From: an uncultured Prevotellaceae bacterium
GTDB taxonomy: Bacteria > Bacteroidota > Bacteroidia > Bacteroidales > Bacteroidaceae
Length of the DNA: 5,265 nt
Direction of reading: 5' to 3'
NCBI GenBank assembly: GCA_905202115.1
Contig: CAJKQZ010000170.1
Coordinates: forward strand, 1-5,265
Shown: positions 1 through 5,265 of the stretch, one piece after another
How the letters are laid out: each line of letters begins with the position of its first letter
Position numbering within the stretch: position 1 is the first letter of the stretch
Translations under genes and position numbers: made by a program
Notes under the pieces: generated by a model
Told to the model about the DNA's origin: nothing
Databases searched by the model: none
Seen by the model: the letters and a program-made list of their open reading frames with translations, nothing else

Positions 1-50
1 GCACGTGATTTGTAATCTCGGGGTCGTTGGTTCGAATCCGACAAGAGGCT
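1..50 (+). tRNA. tRNA-Thr (anticodon TGT), 3' part only; 5' end lies outside the window
   Basis: The segment folds as the 3' part of a tRNA. The anticodon stem is 4-8 with 16-20 around the seven-base loop TTTGTAA, with anticodon TGT at 11-13, which reads threonine ACA codons. A five-base variable loop (21-25) follows. The T stem is 26-30 with 38-42 around the loop TTCGAAT (31-37). The acceptor 3' strand AAGAGGC is 43-49, with discriminator T at 50. The next bases are CAAA, so CCA is not encoded and must be added after transcription. The middle pair of the anticodon stem (T6 and T18) is a T-T mismatch. The D arm and acceptor 5' strand are cut off by the window edge, so the gene is partial, not broken. 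Identity rests on the anticodon and the T-arm geometry. Confidence 0.93.
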
Positions 51-128
51 CAAAACAGTGAAAGGTGTTTTTTAAACGTAGGTCCGGCTTTTTTCGGCCG
101 AGCGGTAAAAAATAACCTCGCAAAAGAC

Positions 129-181
129 AAGACGGCATGCAAGGACAATAAACGAAACCTTGTGTGCCGTCTTTTATTTGT
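129..181 (+). terminator. Intrinsic terminator downstream of tRNA-Thr
   Basis: A 16-base-pair stem pairs 129-144 with 158-173 around a 13-base loop (145-157). All positions pair, two of them as G-T wobbles (T138 with G164, G139 with T163). The T-rich tract TTTTATTTGTTTTC follows the 3' arm. The 5' arm is preceded by an A-rich stretch, so weak function on the opposite strand is possible. It lies about 80 bases after the tRNA end and most likely ends the tRNA transcript, insulating it from the large gene downstream. The intervening bases 51-128 show no gene. Confidence 0.85.
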
Positions 182-520
182 TTTCGGGCTTTCCTTGAAA
201 GTTGCATGCTGCGTGCGTCGCTACTGAGATGTCTGGCTTTTTCCGGTGCTGCAGATAATTGGCGGTAGAGGCCGTAAACGGATTTCTCCTTTAATATTTC
301 AGATGTTTTGTCATGCGGCTTTGAAAGGATGTGAAAAGAATCCCGAAAAATATCTCAGAGATAATTTTTTTACAAGCGGTAGATGTCTTTTTCAATGTCG
401 GCAGGAGGGGGATAAGAACTTAAAAATTGTCATTTTCAGAGTATCATGCTATGTCGCATAATGATACGGCATGAAAAAGCGAATAAGCTTAAAGAAAAAA
501 ATCTTTAAAAAAATCATTCT
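182..520. other. Non-coding intergenic stretch without a convincing gene
   Basis: This stretch lies between the tRNA terminator and the promoter of the large gene. The only open frame of note is a GTG-started 71-codon frame at 246-461. It has no ribosome binding site, no recognisable motif, and its end falls inside the inverted repeat at 441-467. The region becomes steadily richer in A and T towards 520, with runs such as 494-501 and 507-513. Apart from the inverted repeats at 441-474 I see no RNA gene, riboswitch or mobile-element end that I can name. A small RNA or a long 5' leader cannot be excluded. Confidence 0.6.
441..474. repeat. Two overlapping, mutually exclusive inverted repeats upstream of the large gene
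   Basis: GTATCAT (441-447) is complementary to ATGATAC (461-467). Inside it TATG (450-453) pairs with CATA (457-460) around the triloop TCG, leaving only GC (448-449) as a bulge. A second pairing competes with the first: TCATGC (444-449) is exactly complementary to GCATGA (469-474). No T-tract follows directly, so this is not a standard terminator. It ends about 50 bases before the first promoter element at 523. It could be a dyad operator for a DNA-binding regulator, or an RNA switch if a promoter lies further upstream. The role is inferred from position only. Confidence 0.45.
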
Positions 521-522
521 TT

Positions 523-556
523 TTTGTTTGTATTTACCAATATTTGTTTAGATTTG
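523..556 (+). promoter_or_regulatory. Bacteroidetes-type promoter of the large gene
   Basis: The -7 element TAGATTTG (549-556) matches the Bacteroidetes consensus TAnnTTTG at every fixed position. Two TTTG motifs upstream, at 523-526 and 527-530, can serve as the -33 element. They leave 22 or 18 bases before the -7 box, bracketing the usual spacing of about 19 to 21. Transcription would then begin near 562-566, giving a leader of about 35 bases. A TATAAT sequence at 562-567 falls at the expected start point and has no TTGACA-like partner, so I do not take it as a -10 box. Confidence 0.55.
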
Positions 557-600
557 GAAACTATAATATAAAAAACAAACCTTAAAGTCTTTTTTATATG
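557..600 (+). promoter_or_regulatory. A-rich leader and start codon without a Shine-Dalgarno site
   Basis: No GGAGG-like sequence lies before the ATG at 598-600. The leader is A/T-rich, with a run of six A at 570-575 and a T run at 590-595. This is normal for Bacteroidetes, where A-rich leaders replace the Shine-Dalgarno site. A TAA at 583-585 is in frame with the gene and no start codon lies between, so 598 is the first possible ATG. The signal peptide beginning exactly there supports it. Confidence 0.65.
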
Positions 601-666
601 AAAAACTTTTTGTCAGTGCTTATCGTTCTTATTACGTTCGGGGCACAATTAAATTATTCACAGGCC
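598..666 (+). other. Signal peptide (residues 1-23)
   Basis: A short positive start (MKN) is followed by a hydrophobic core (FLSVLIVLITFGAQL) and a polar end SQA before A24. Serine at -3 and alanine at -1 fit signal peptidase I cleavage after residue 23. No cysteine follows, which argues against a lipoprotein. The mature N-terminus is a Lys/Thr/Pro-rich linker to about residue 39. Confidence 0.85.
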
Positions 667-3600
667 GCTACGGGGCCTGCAAAACCGAAAACGAAGGCTA
701 CGACGGCTTTACGAAAACTGATAGTAGACGCTTCGCAGCTCAGCACCAACAGCTGGGAGTATAGCGCAAATCCGCTTTCGTGTCTTATTGATGGCGACAA
801 GCAAACCTGGTTTCAGTCGGTGTGGCACGCCGACATGAAGGCAAGCGAACTTACCGAGGAGCAGTGGATTGCCCGTCTTGCCACTAAGGCCTGCGGCAAT
901 ACCGATCCGGGCTGGCACAACCTGCAGGTGCAGCTCGAAGAGCCGGTTAGCAGATTCAAAATCGAATATTATGGCCGCAATACTGCGTGGCACGACAATC
1001 CTAACGACATCGAGATTTACGCTACGAACGACGACGCGCTCGGTGCGAGCACCAAATCGGCCGAGTCGGCGCAATGGACTAAAATTACCGAGCTTACCGA
1101 GGGTTTCCCCGAGAATGTAATCGTGCAGACCGTGCCGTACACTTCGCCGGTTATCGAGCTCGGCAGCGAATATAAGTACGTGCGTTTCGTTATCAAGAAC
1201 ACCACTCATGCGGGCCAGGCTCCCGACCGCACGTTCAACTTCCCCGAAATTACGGGTATCACGTGGGATTTGAGCGAGTTCCAGATGTACGAGCCTTATG
1301 TGGTTACCGATCCGGCCGAGGAGCTGCAGGTGGTTGTCGACAGCCTCGACAAAGCGCTTTCTACCTATGCCGTGGCTTTCGGCAACGACCCAGGATATGT
1401 GGACAGCGTTGTATACAAGCCTATGATAGAATGCAGGGAACGGTGCTACGACGCTTTGTACGAAGATCATACGCCCGAGGAATATACGGCCTATCTGTCG
1501 GAGCTCCGTAAGCATATCGACAATTTCTTTGCTAACGGATTCCGCGAAGTCGAGACTGGATATTATAATTTCATAAACTCGTTCGAGACTTTCTACAACT
1601 GGCAGGGCGCATGGAAAGCCATGTGCGTGAATGCAGACAGCCAGCTGGCGTGGGATTCGCAGGACAATAGCGACGCTACCCAGCTGTGGTATGTAACAAA
1701 GCTCGACAACGGGTATTATTCTATCAGGAATGTGGCTACGGGCAAATATATAAATACCGTGGAGGGGCAGAGCAAGGTAGTTCCCATGTCGGACACTCAT
1801 ATAACCGACCAGACATTGGAGTGGGACCGCAACTATCCCGGCCTGTTCTTTATTGCCAACACCGCAAACGATATAAGCTATCATTCCGCAGGACACCTTA
1901 GCGGTGCGGGAAAGAACGGAACCGTTGTTCCCTGGAGCATGAATTCCGCAGCCAGCAGCTGCTCGGAATGGTATTTACACAAGGTCACCGATCAGGAACT
2001 TATCGATAAGCTCACCAACATCGGTTCTTCGGCCCTCGTGACGAAAGCCTTGAAACTGGCTCTGGATACCGCCGAAATCTCTATCTCCAAAGCCTACGAG
2101 TATAAAGAACTTATCGTAGATGGCTCCCAGATATCTTCGAATGCTCCTACCGGTGGAGCCGAAGGGTCTTTCTCCAATCTTATCGACGGAGACCGTTCCA
2201 CGATTTTCCATTCTGTGTGGGATGCAACCTTCGCAAATACCATACAATATGGTGAAAGCTACGGCTGGCATAACCTGCAGGTTACTCTCAACGAGCCCGT
2301 GGGAAAGATTAAGTTCTATATGCATGGCCGCGACCGCACCGACAGCGACTATCACGACACGCCCGACCATATAACCCTGTACGGAACGAACGATGACGCG
2401 CTTGGTGCAAGCACTGCCTCGGCCGATTCGCTGCAGTGGGATATGATAGTCGATATGACCAAAGAGGAATACAACTTCCCCGACAACGTTAACGGTGCCG
2501 ACTATACTTCGCCCGCTATCGACTTTGGCGGAAAAACTTACAAGTATCTGCGTTTCGTAGTGAAGCACACTACAACTATGATGAAAGGCGCCGTGCGCGC
2601 TAATTCCTTTGCCCAGCCTTCGAGAACAGGTGTTACGTTTAACCTAAGCGAGTTTCAGATTTACGATCCCGAGCCTACGGAAAAATCGCAGTACTACGTT
2701 GTCGAAGGAATGAAAGACGCCTGCGATGCGCTCTCGGCTGTAGTCGAACAGACGAACGGTAAAATCGCTGCCGGCACTGCAACATCGGCCGACGTTACGG
2801 CGCTGCAGAATGCTTATCGCCTGGTAGACGAACTTTACGTTGACCGCGCTGCTATTTACAGCGAGCTGAGGTCTCTGCTCTCAAGCGCTAACGACGCTCA
2901 CTCGCTTGCTACCGGTGCTCGCGTGCCTCTTATTTCGAGCGGCTCGCAATTCTCAACCAACAGCTGCAGCTCTACTTCGTGCGATTTCAACGTTCTTCTT
3001 GACGGCAATACGCATTATTCTTCGGCGTTCGAAACAATATGGAGAACCGATATGGCAAACGCAGGAATCACGGCCAGCGAATGGGAAGAGCTTATCTCCA
3101 GCAATCCCATGTGTAACGGAGCGGGCTACCATAACCTGAGTGTTGAGCTTGCTTCTCCTGTCAAGTCGTTCTTCTTTGAGTTCTATGGCCGCACGGGTAC
3201 TACTTTCCATGACAATCCAAATCATATCGTTGTTTACGCTACCAATCGTGAGGATTTGTATGCCGATACCCGCGACGCCCGTACTTCTGATTGGACATTC
3301 GTTACCGAGCTGACCGAAGGGCTTCCCGAGGATGTAGAGATGCTGACTATTCCTTACACTTCGCCTATGATTGATCTTAACGGCGAGTACAAGTATTTCC
3401 GCTTTGTGGTGAAGAACACAACACACGCCGGCACTGTCGAAGCACGTATGTTCGGGAATCCCGATGTTACCGGCGTTACGTTCAACATCAGCGAGTTCCA
3501 GATGTACACAGGTCTTGATCCCGAAAGCATTCAGTACAATTATATAGAGGATGTCCGTCTGGCTGCCGACGAATTGGAGGAAATGGTTGCCAAGTACTCT

Positions 3601-5049
3601 TCCTATACCAAGAGCGATATAGTAAGTACCGCTCCCGTAGACGAATTGAAGGCGGCGCTTGCCAAGTTGCAGGACGCTTATGTCGACACTACGGAGGTTG
3701 TAAAGATTTACGCCCGTTGGAAAGACGCCAATTCGCGTTCCGAAGAGGGAAATGAGCCCGGTTACGTTGAAAGTCAGAACGACATTGACAATTTCGACGC
3801 AGCTCTCGACGCGGCCCGTGCGCTTATTTCGCCTACGCAGCCCACGAAAGAGCAGGTAACCACCGCTACCGAGCAGATGAATGCCGCCATAGCCGAGTTT
3901 ATAAGCCATGTGGGCAAGGTTGAGCCCTACGTATGGTATAATATAAAGAGCATTTCAAGCCGTACCAACTTTACCGACCAGCCAATTTTCCTTGCCAGCA
4001 CTTCTTTGGGCGACAATCTCCATGTGGGCGGTCATCCCGGAGAATCCTACCTTGACGTGTACGCAATCTGGCGTCTTGTTCCTATCGAGGGCGAGGAAGA
4101 CCAGTATGCAATCCAGAACTTAGGTACGGGACAGTATTTCGGCGCTTACCGCGGCCAGGGCGGTTCGAGTGCTCCGCTGATGTCGCACGAGAAGGCGGCT
4201 TACGAGCTCTTCTACTACGGCCTGGGCGCCTTTAAGCTTCATCAGTCTTCGGTTGAGGATGAGGACGATTGCCTGAAGACCGACGGTTCCATGAACATAG
4301 TTCTCAACTGGGGCGCGAGCACAGACCACCAGCAGGCTTGGAAATTTGAGCCTGTTGAAATGGAAACGAGTATCGTGAACATAAACTGGTATCCTGCGCA
4401 GAGCACGAACATCATGACACTGCCGTGGGCTATGAAGGGCGAAAATGCGATAAGCGAGTATAACATGGATGTTGAGACCTACGGTGTGAACAACGTCGTA
4501 TCCATTCCTGCCGACGGTGATACCGAGGCCGAGACGATTCTCACGCTTACGAAGAAAGACGAGTTCGAAGCAGGCGAGCCGTTCGTGCTCATTACAACAG
4601 CCGAGCCCGACGAGAACGGCTTGCAGCCTCTCACGTTCGCTCTTCCGTCGGCAGAGCCTGAAGCTGTTACCGATACATCTTCTATCGTTGCCAACGGTTT
4701 GATCGGAACTCTCGAAGGCACTACTGCCAAAGGCGAAGCGAGCCTGTACTTCCTGAACTCCGTACTTAAAATCTGCACCGACAGCCCTGTTACTATTGAC
4801 GGCCGCAGCGGATATATCGATGCAACTAAAGTAGCCGACCTCCAGGGCTCTATCGACAAGACCATCTCGATAAGCGGAGCAATAAATGGTGTAAAGACGA
4901 TTAAGGTAATCGAAAATTCCGGTGAATTTGTCAACGTCTATACCCTCGACGGAATGCTTGTCAAGCGTAATGTCAAGATGTCCGAAGCTACTGACAATTT
5001 GCGTAAGGGCATATACATTGTGGGCAAGAAGAAAATACTTGTCAAATAA
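598..5049 (+). CDS. Secreted multi-modular lectin-like protein: three discoidin (F5/8 C) domains, two ricin-type beta-trefoils, FIVAR-like spacers, Bacteroidetes C-terminal tail
   Basis: The product has 1483 residues, roughly 160 kDa. Order of parts: signal peptide 1-23; discoidin A 40-233; helical FIVAR-like 238-335; beta-trefoil 1 336-463; helical linker 464-503; discoidin B 504-691; helical 692-776; discoidin C 777-971; two helical units 972-1107; beta-trefoil 2 1108-1255; beta-rich region 1256-1435; sorting-like tail 1436-1483. Discoidin and beta-trefoil folds typically bind sugars, and FIVAR-like helices serve as stalks. No glycosidase, peptidase, sulfatase or transporter domain is visible and no spacer is large enough to hide one, so I infer a non-catalytic, multivalent glycan-binding protein outside the cell. 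There is no lipobox cysteine, so it is not a lipoprotein. The gene has its own promoter and terminator and appears monocistronic, with no SusC/SusD partner in the window. An adhesin, a polysaccharide-capturing protein or a scaffold are all possible. No gene symbol is recognised. Confidence 0.88.
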   Translation: MKNFLSVLIVLITFGAQLNYSQAATGPAKPKTKATTALRKLIVDASQLSTNSWEYSANPLSCLIDGDKQTWFQSVWHADMKASELTEEQWIARLATKACGNTDPGWHNLQVQLEEPVSRFKIEYYGRNTAWHDNPNDIEIYATNDDALGASTKSAESAQWTKITELTEGFPENVIVQTVPYTSPVIELGSEYKYVRFVIKNTTHAGQAPDRTFNFPEITGITWDLSEFQMYEPYVVTDPAEELQVVVDSLDKALSTYAVAFGNDPGYVDSVVYKPMIECRERCYDALYEDHTPEEYTAYLSELRKHIDNFFANGFREVETGYYNFINSFETFYNWQGAWKAMCVNADSQLAWDSQDNSDATQLWYVTKLDNGYYSIRNVATGKYINTVEGQSKVVPMSDTHITDQTLEWDRNYPGLFFIANTANDISYHSAGHLSGAGKNGTVVPWSMNSAASSCSEWYLHKVTDQELIDKLTNIGSSALVTKALKLALDTAEISISKAYEYKELIVDGSQISSNAPTGGAEGSFSNLIDGDRSTIFHSVWDATFANTIQYGESYGWHNLQVTLNEPVGKIKFYMHGRDRTDSDYHDTPDHITLYGTNDDALGASTASADSLQWDMIVDMTKEEYNFPDNVNGADYTSPAIDFGGKTYKYLRFVVKHTTTMMKGAVRANSFAQPSRTGVTFNLSEFQIYDPEPTEKSQYYVVEGMKDACDALSAVVEQTNGKIAAGTATSADVTALQNAYRLVDELYVDRAAIYSELRSLLSSANDAHSLATGARVPLISSGSQFSTNSCSSTSCDFNVLLDGNTHYSSAFETIWRTDMANAGITASEWEELISSNPMCNGAGYHNLSVELASPVKSFFFEFYGRTGTTFHDNPNHIVVYATNREDLYADTRDARTSDWTFVTELTEGLPEDVEMLTIPYTSPMIDLNGEYKYFRFVVKNTTHAGTVEARMFGNPDVTGVTFNISEFQMYTGLDPESIQYNYIEDVRLAADELEEMVAKYSSYTKSDIVSTAPVDELKAALAKLQDAYVDTTEVVKIYARWKDANSRSEEGNEPGYVESQNDIDNFDAALDAARALISPTQPTKEQVTTATEQMNAAIAEFISHVGKVEPYVWYNIKSISSRTNFTDQPIFLASTSLGDNLHVGGHPGESYLDVYAIWRLVPIEGEEDQYAIQNLGTGQYFGAYRGQGGSSAPLMSHEKAAYELFYYGLGAFKLHQSSVEDEDDCLKTDGSMNIVLNWGASTDHQQAWKFEPVEMETSIVNINWYPAQSTNIMTLPWAMKGENAISEYNMDVETYGVNNVVSIPADGDTEAETILTLTKKDEFEAGEPFVLITTAEPDENGLQPLTFALPSAEPEAVTDTSSIVANGLIGTLEGTTAKGEASLYFLNSVLKICTDSPVTIDGRSGYIDATKVADLQGSIDKTISISGAINGVKTIKVIENSGEFVNVYTLDGMLVKRNVKMSEATDNLRKGIYIVGKKKILVK
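715..1296 (+). repeat. Discoidin-like repeat A (residues 40-233)
   Basis: F5/8 type C (CBM32-like) fold pattern: LIVDASQ entry strand, LIDGDKQTWFQSVW (63-76), WHNL (106-109), YGR (125-127), HDNP (132-135), YATND (141-145) leading to W160, then YKYVRFVIKNTTHAG (192-206) and SEFQMY (226-231). These match the family core of D-G-D..T.F/W..W, strand Y-A-T-N with a downstream W, and the Y-V-R-F strand. Between W76 and W106 there is a helical insert with TEEQW (86-90) and cysteine 99. It is closely similar to repeat C. Its bases 1024-1077 are also nearly the same as 2386-2439 in repeat B. Confidence 0.78.
1309..1602 (+). other. Helical FIVAR-like spacer 1 (residues 238-335)
   Basis: The segment is predicted helical and carries spaced hydrophobics (VVVDSLDKAL, YTAYLSELRKHIDNFF), the pattern of FIVAR-type stalk modules. 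It contains GNDPGYVDS (262-270), repeated nearly exactly as GNEPGYVES at 1051-1059 in the last spacer. C279 and C283 lie close together in one helix. It probably holds discoidin A away from beta-trefoil 1. The assignment comes from the pattern only. Confidence 0.5.
1603..1986 (+). other. Ricin-type beta-trefoil domain 1 (residues 336-463)
   Basis: Trefoil-like subrepeats can be seen: LWYVTKLDNGYYSIRNVATGKYIN (363-386, with YYSIRN and GKYIN typical of ricin-B modules) and SEWYLHKV (456-463) closing the last leaf, as the Q-x-W strand does in lectins. Canonical QxW motifs are degenerate, so sugar binding is expected by fold, not proven by residues. Aromatic residues Y428, H429 and W446 are possible ligand contacts. 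Confidence 0.6.
2107..2670 (+). repeat. Discoidin-like repeat B (residues 504-691), short cysteine-free form
   Basis: It has the same core as repeats A and C: LIVDGSQ, LIDGDRSTIFHSVW (528-541), WHNL (557-560), HGR (576-578), HDTP (586-589), YGTND (595-599), W614, YKYLRFVVK (648-656) and SEFQIY (684-689). The helical insert between SVW and WHNL is much shorter than in A and C, and the domain has no cysteine at all. The loop TNDDALGAS (597-605) is identical to that of repeat A, also at DNA level apart from silent third positions. Confidence 0.75.
2671..2925 (+). other. Helical FIVAR-like spacer 2 (residues 692-776)
   Basis: The segment runs from EPTEKSQYYVVEG to about SLATG and is strongly helical: DACDALSAVVEQTNGKIAAG, then VTALQNAYRLVDELYVD (733-749). 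It matches the first half of the spacer after repeat C, which has QYNYIEDVRLAADELEE and ends AYVD (1027-1030). Its role is inferred to be a rigid stalk between discoidin B and C. Confidence 0.5.
2926..3510 (+). repeat. Discoidin-like repeat C (residues 777-971)
   Basis: Core motifs: LLDGNTHYSSAFETIW (800-815), YHNL (844-847), YGR (863-865), HDNP (871-874), YATNRE (880-885), W899, YKYFRFVVKNTTHAG (931-945) and SEFQMY (965-970). It shares with repeat A the long helical insert (TASEW, 825-829), TELTEG (903-908) and KNTTHAG. Cysteines sit at 790, 795 and 839, the last matching C99 of repeat A. The TNDDALGAS loop of A and B is replaced by TNREDLYAD. Confidence 0.77.
3511..3918 (+). other. Two helical FIVAR-like units (residues 972-1107)
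   Basis: The first unit (about 976-1032) resembles spacer 2 and ends AYVDTTEV. The second (about 1033-1105) reads as a good FIVAR pattern: GNEPGYVES, then FDAALDAARALI, PTKEQVTTATEQMNAAIAEF. The GNEPGYVES motif ties it to spacer 1. The pair forms the longest stalk in the protein and leads straight into beta-trefoil 2. Confidence 0.6.
3919..4362 (+). other. Ricin-type beta-trefoil domain 2 (residues 1108-1255)
   Basis: Subrepeat strands include WYNIKSIS (1113-1120), AIWRLVPI (1156-1163), DQYAIQNLGTGQYFGAYRG (1168-1186) and QQAWKFEPV (1245-1253). The Y-A-I-Q-N-x-x-T-G-x-Y string and the closing QAWKF strand are typical of ricin-B-like lectin modules. It is a better match than trefoil 1. Its ligand is not predictable from the sequence. 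Confidence 0.65.
4363..4902 (+). other. C-terminal beta-rich region (residues 1256-1435)
   Basis: No catalytic motif is seen. The part 1367-1412 (GLIGTLEGTT, LYFLNSVLKICTDSPVTI, GRSGYIDA) follows a pattern common at the end of large Bacteroidales surface proteins, where a G-T-x-x-G-T strand and a V-x-I-x-x-G-R-x-Y-I/L-D strand precede the sorting tail. It is probably a beta-sandwich stem connecting the lectin modules to the tail. The function is inferred. Confidence 0.45.
4903..5046 (+). other. Bacteroidetes C-terminal sorting-like tail (residues 1436-1483)
   Basis: The pattern VNVYTLDGMLVKRNVKMS (1445-1462) followed by LRKGIYIVGKKKILVK (1468-1483) is that of the Por/T9SS type A tail family: a V-Y-x-x-D-G strand, a charged middle, then K-G-I-Y-I-V and a lysine-rich K-x-x-V-K end. 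In organisms with a type IX system such tails direct export and surface attachment. Many gut Bacteroidales carry similar tails, and whether a T9SS is present cannot be judged from this window. Confidence 0.6.
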
Positions 5050-5069
5050 TTTTTCTGACATCTTATAAT

Positions 5070-5108
5070 AAAAATCCCGCGCCCTCAAATAAAGGCGCGG
5101 GATTTTTT
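5070..5108. terminator. Strong bidirectional intrinsic terminator of the large gene
   Basis: A perfect 14-base-pair stem pairs 5070-5083 with 5094-5107 around the 10-base loop CTCAAATAAA (5084-5093). The core CCCGCGCC/GGCGCGGG is very GC-rich. Six T follow on the + strand (5103-5108) and a run of A precedes it (5070-5074), so it can also stop transcription from the opposite strand. It begins 20 bases after the stop codon, which supports a single-gene transcript. Confidence 0.92.
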
Positions 5109-5265
5109 ATGGTTTGTAAAATTGCGGATTTACGCTTCTTTTCTACCGGCTTCTGAGAAAATGGCAAGAGTTGGTTTAATATAGAATCGTACTCATCGCG
5201 AAAAAAATATTTTTTTTCATGTGGTAAAAAACTTCCCGCAGTAAATTGAAAATACAAGGGAGATA
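5109..5265. other. AT-rich spacer after the terminator, ending in a possible ribosome binding site
   Basis: No gene is supported here. A 64-codon frame on the - strand (5063-5257) runs through the terminator hairpin and shows no motif. A7-TA-T7 at 5201-5216 is a perfect but low-complexity palindrome. The last bases contain AAGGGAG (5256-5262), which could be a Shine-Dalgarno-like site for a + strand gene starting just past the window. Confidence 0.4.

Noticed and set aside
26..50. tRNA 3' end as an integration (att) site
   Set aside because: I found no second copy of this segment in the window, and no integrase or phage gene is present.
81..107. GC-rich hairpin around a T run after the tRNA
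   Set aside because: Only four base pairs (CGGC/GCCG) form around the loop, and the T run is in the loop instead of after the stem. The real terminator is at 129-181.
27..227. 66-codon frame starting with TTG
   Set aside because: It begins inside the T arm of the tRNA and passes through the tRNA terminator.
246..461. 71-codon frame with GTG start
   Set aside because: It has no ribosome binding site and no recognisable motif, and it ends within the inverted repeat at 441-467. It is kept only as part of the intergenic description.
562..567. TATAAT as a sigma-70 type -10 box
   Set aside because: It has no TTGACA-like partner at the right distance and lies where transcription should begin from the better Bacteroidetes promoter at 523-556.
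709..5088. Long - strand open frames of 395, 197, 318 and 322 codons (709-1896, 1975-2568, 2953-3909, 4120-5088) opposite the large gene
   Set aside because: All four lie in the same codon register as the + strand gene, so they stay open simply because that gene rarely uses TTA, CTA and TCA codons. They show no domain, no promoter and no ribosome binding site, and the last runs into the terminator hairpin.
5201..5216. A7-TA-T7 palindrome as an operator
   Set aside because: Runs of A and T form palindromes by chance in AT-rich spacers. There is no sequence complexity to support a binding site.
5063..5257. 64-codon - strand frame
   Set aside because: Its last part is the terminator stem itself, and the composition is low-complexity A/T. 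Nothing supports translation.

Overview
The window looks like chromosomal DNA from a gut-type member of the Bacteroidales (a relative of Muribaculaceae, Prevotella or Bacteroides). This rests on four things: a Bacteroidetes-style promoter (TTTG ... TAnnTTTG) with an A-rich leader lacking a Shine-Dalgarno site, a long secreted multi-modular protein, a C-terminal tail of the Bacteroidetes sorting type (...KGIYIVGKKKILVK), and a tRNA without an encoded CCA end. The genus cannot be fixed from this window.

Layout, all on the + strand: the 3' two-thirds of a tRNA-Thr(TGT) gene (1-50); a strong intrinsic terminator (129-181); about 400 bases of non-coding DNA with a compact set of overlapping inverted repeats (441-474); a promoter (523-556) and short leader; one very large gene (598-5049, 1483 codons); a strong hairpin terminator that can work in both directions (5070-5108); and an AT-rich stretch that ends in a possible ribosome binding site for a gene beyond the window.

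The large gene is a stand-alone transcription unit. Its product has a signal peptide, three discoidin (F5/8 type C, CBM32-like) repeats, helical FIVAR-like spacers, two ricin-type beta-trefoil domains, a beta-rich region and a C-terminal sorting-like tail. I see no catalytic domain. The best reading is a secreted or surface-displayed multivalent glycan-binding protein, such as an adhesin or a host- or polysaccharide-binding scaffold. The target is unknown.

Nothing here looks like a CRISPR array, phage, toxin-antitoxin or transposon. The most interesting material is the internal duplication history of the lectin-like protein and the structured non-coding leader upstream of it.
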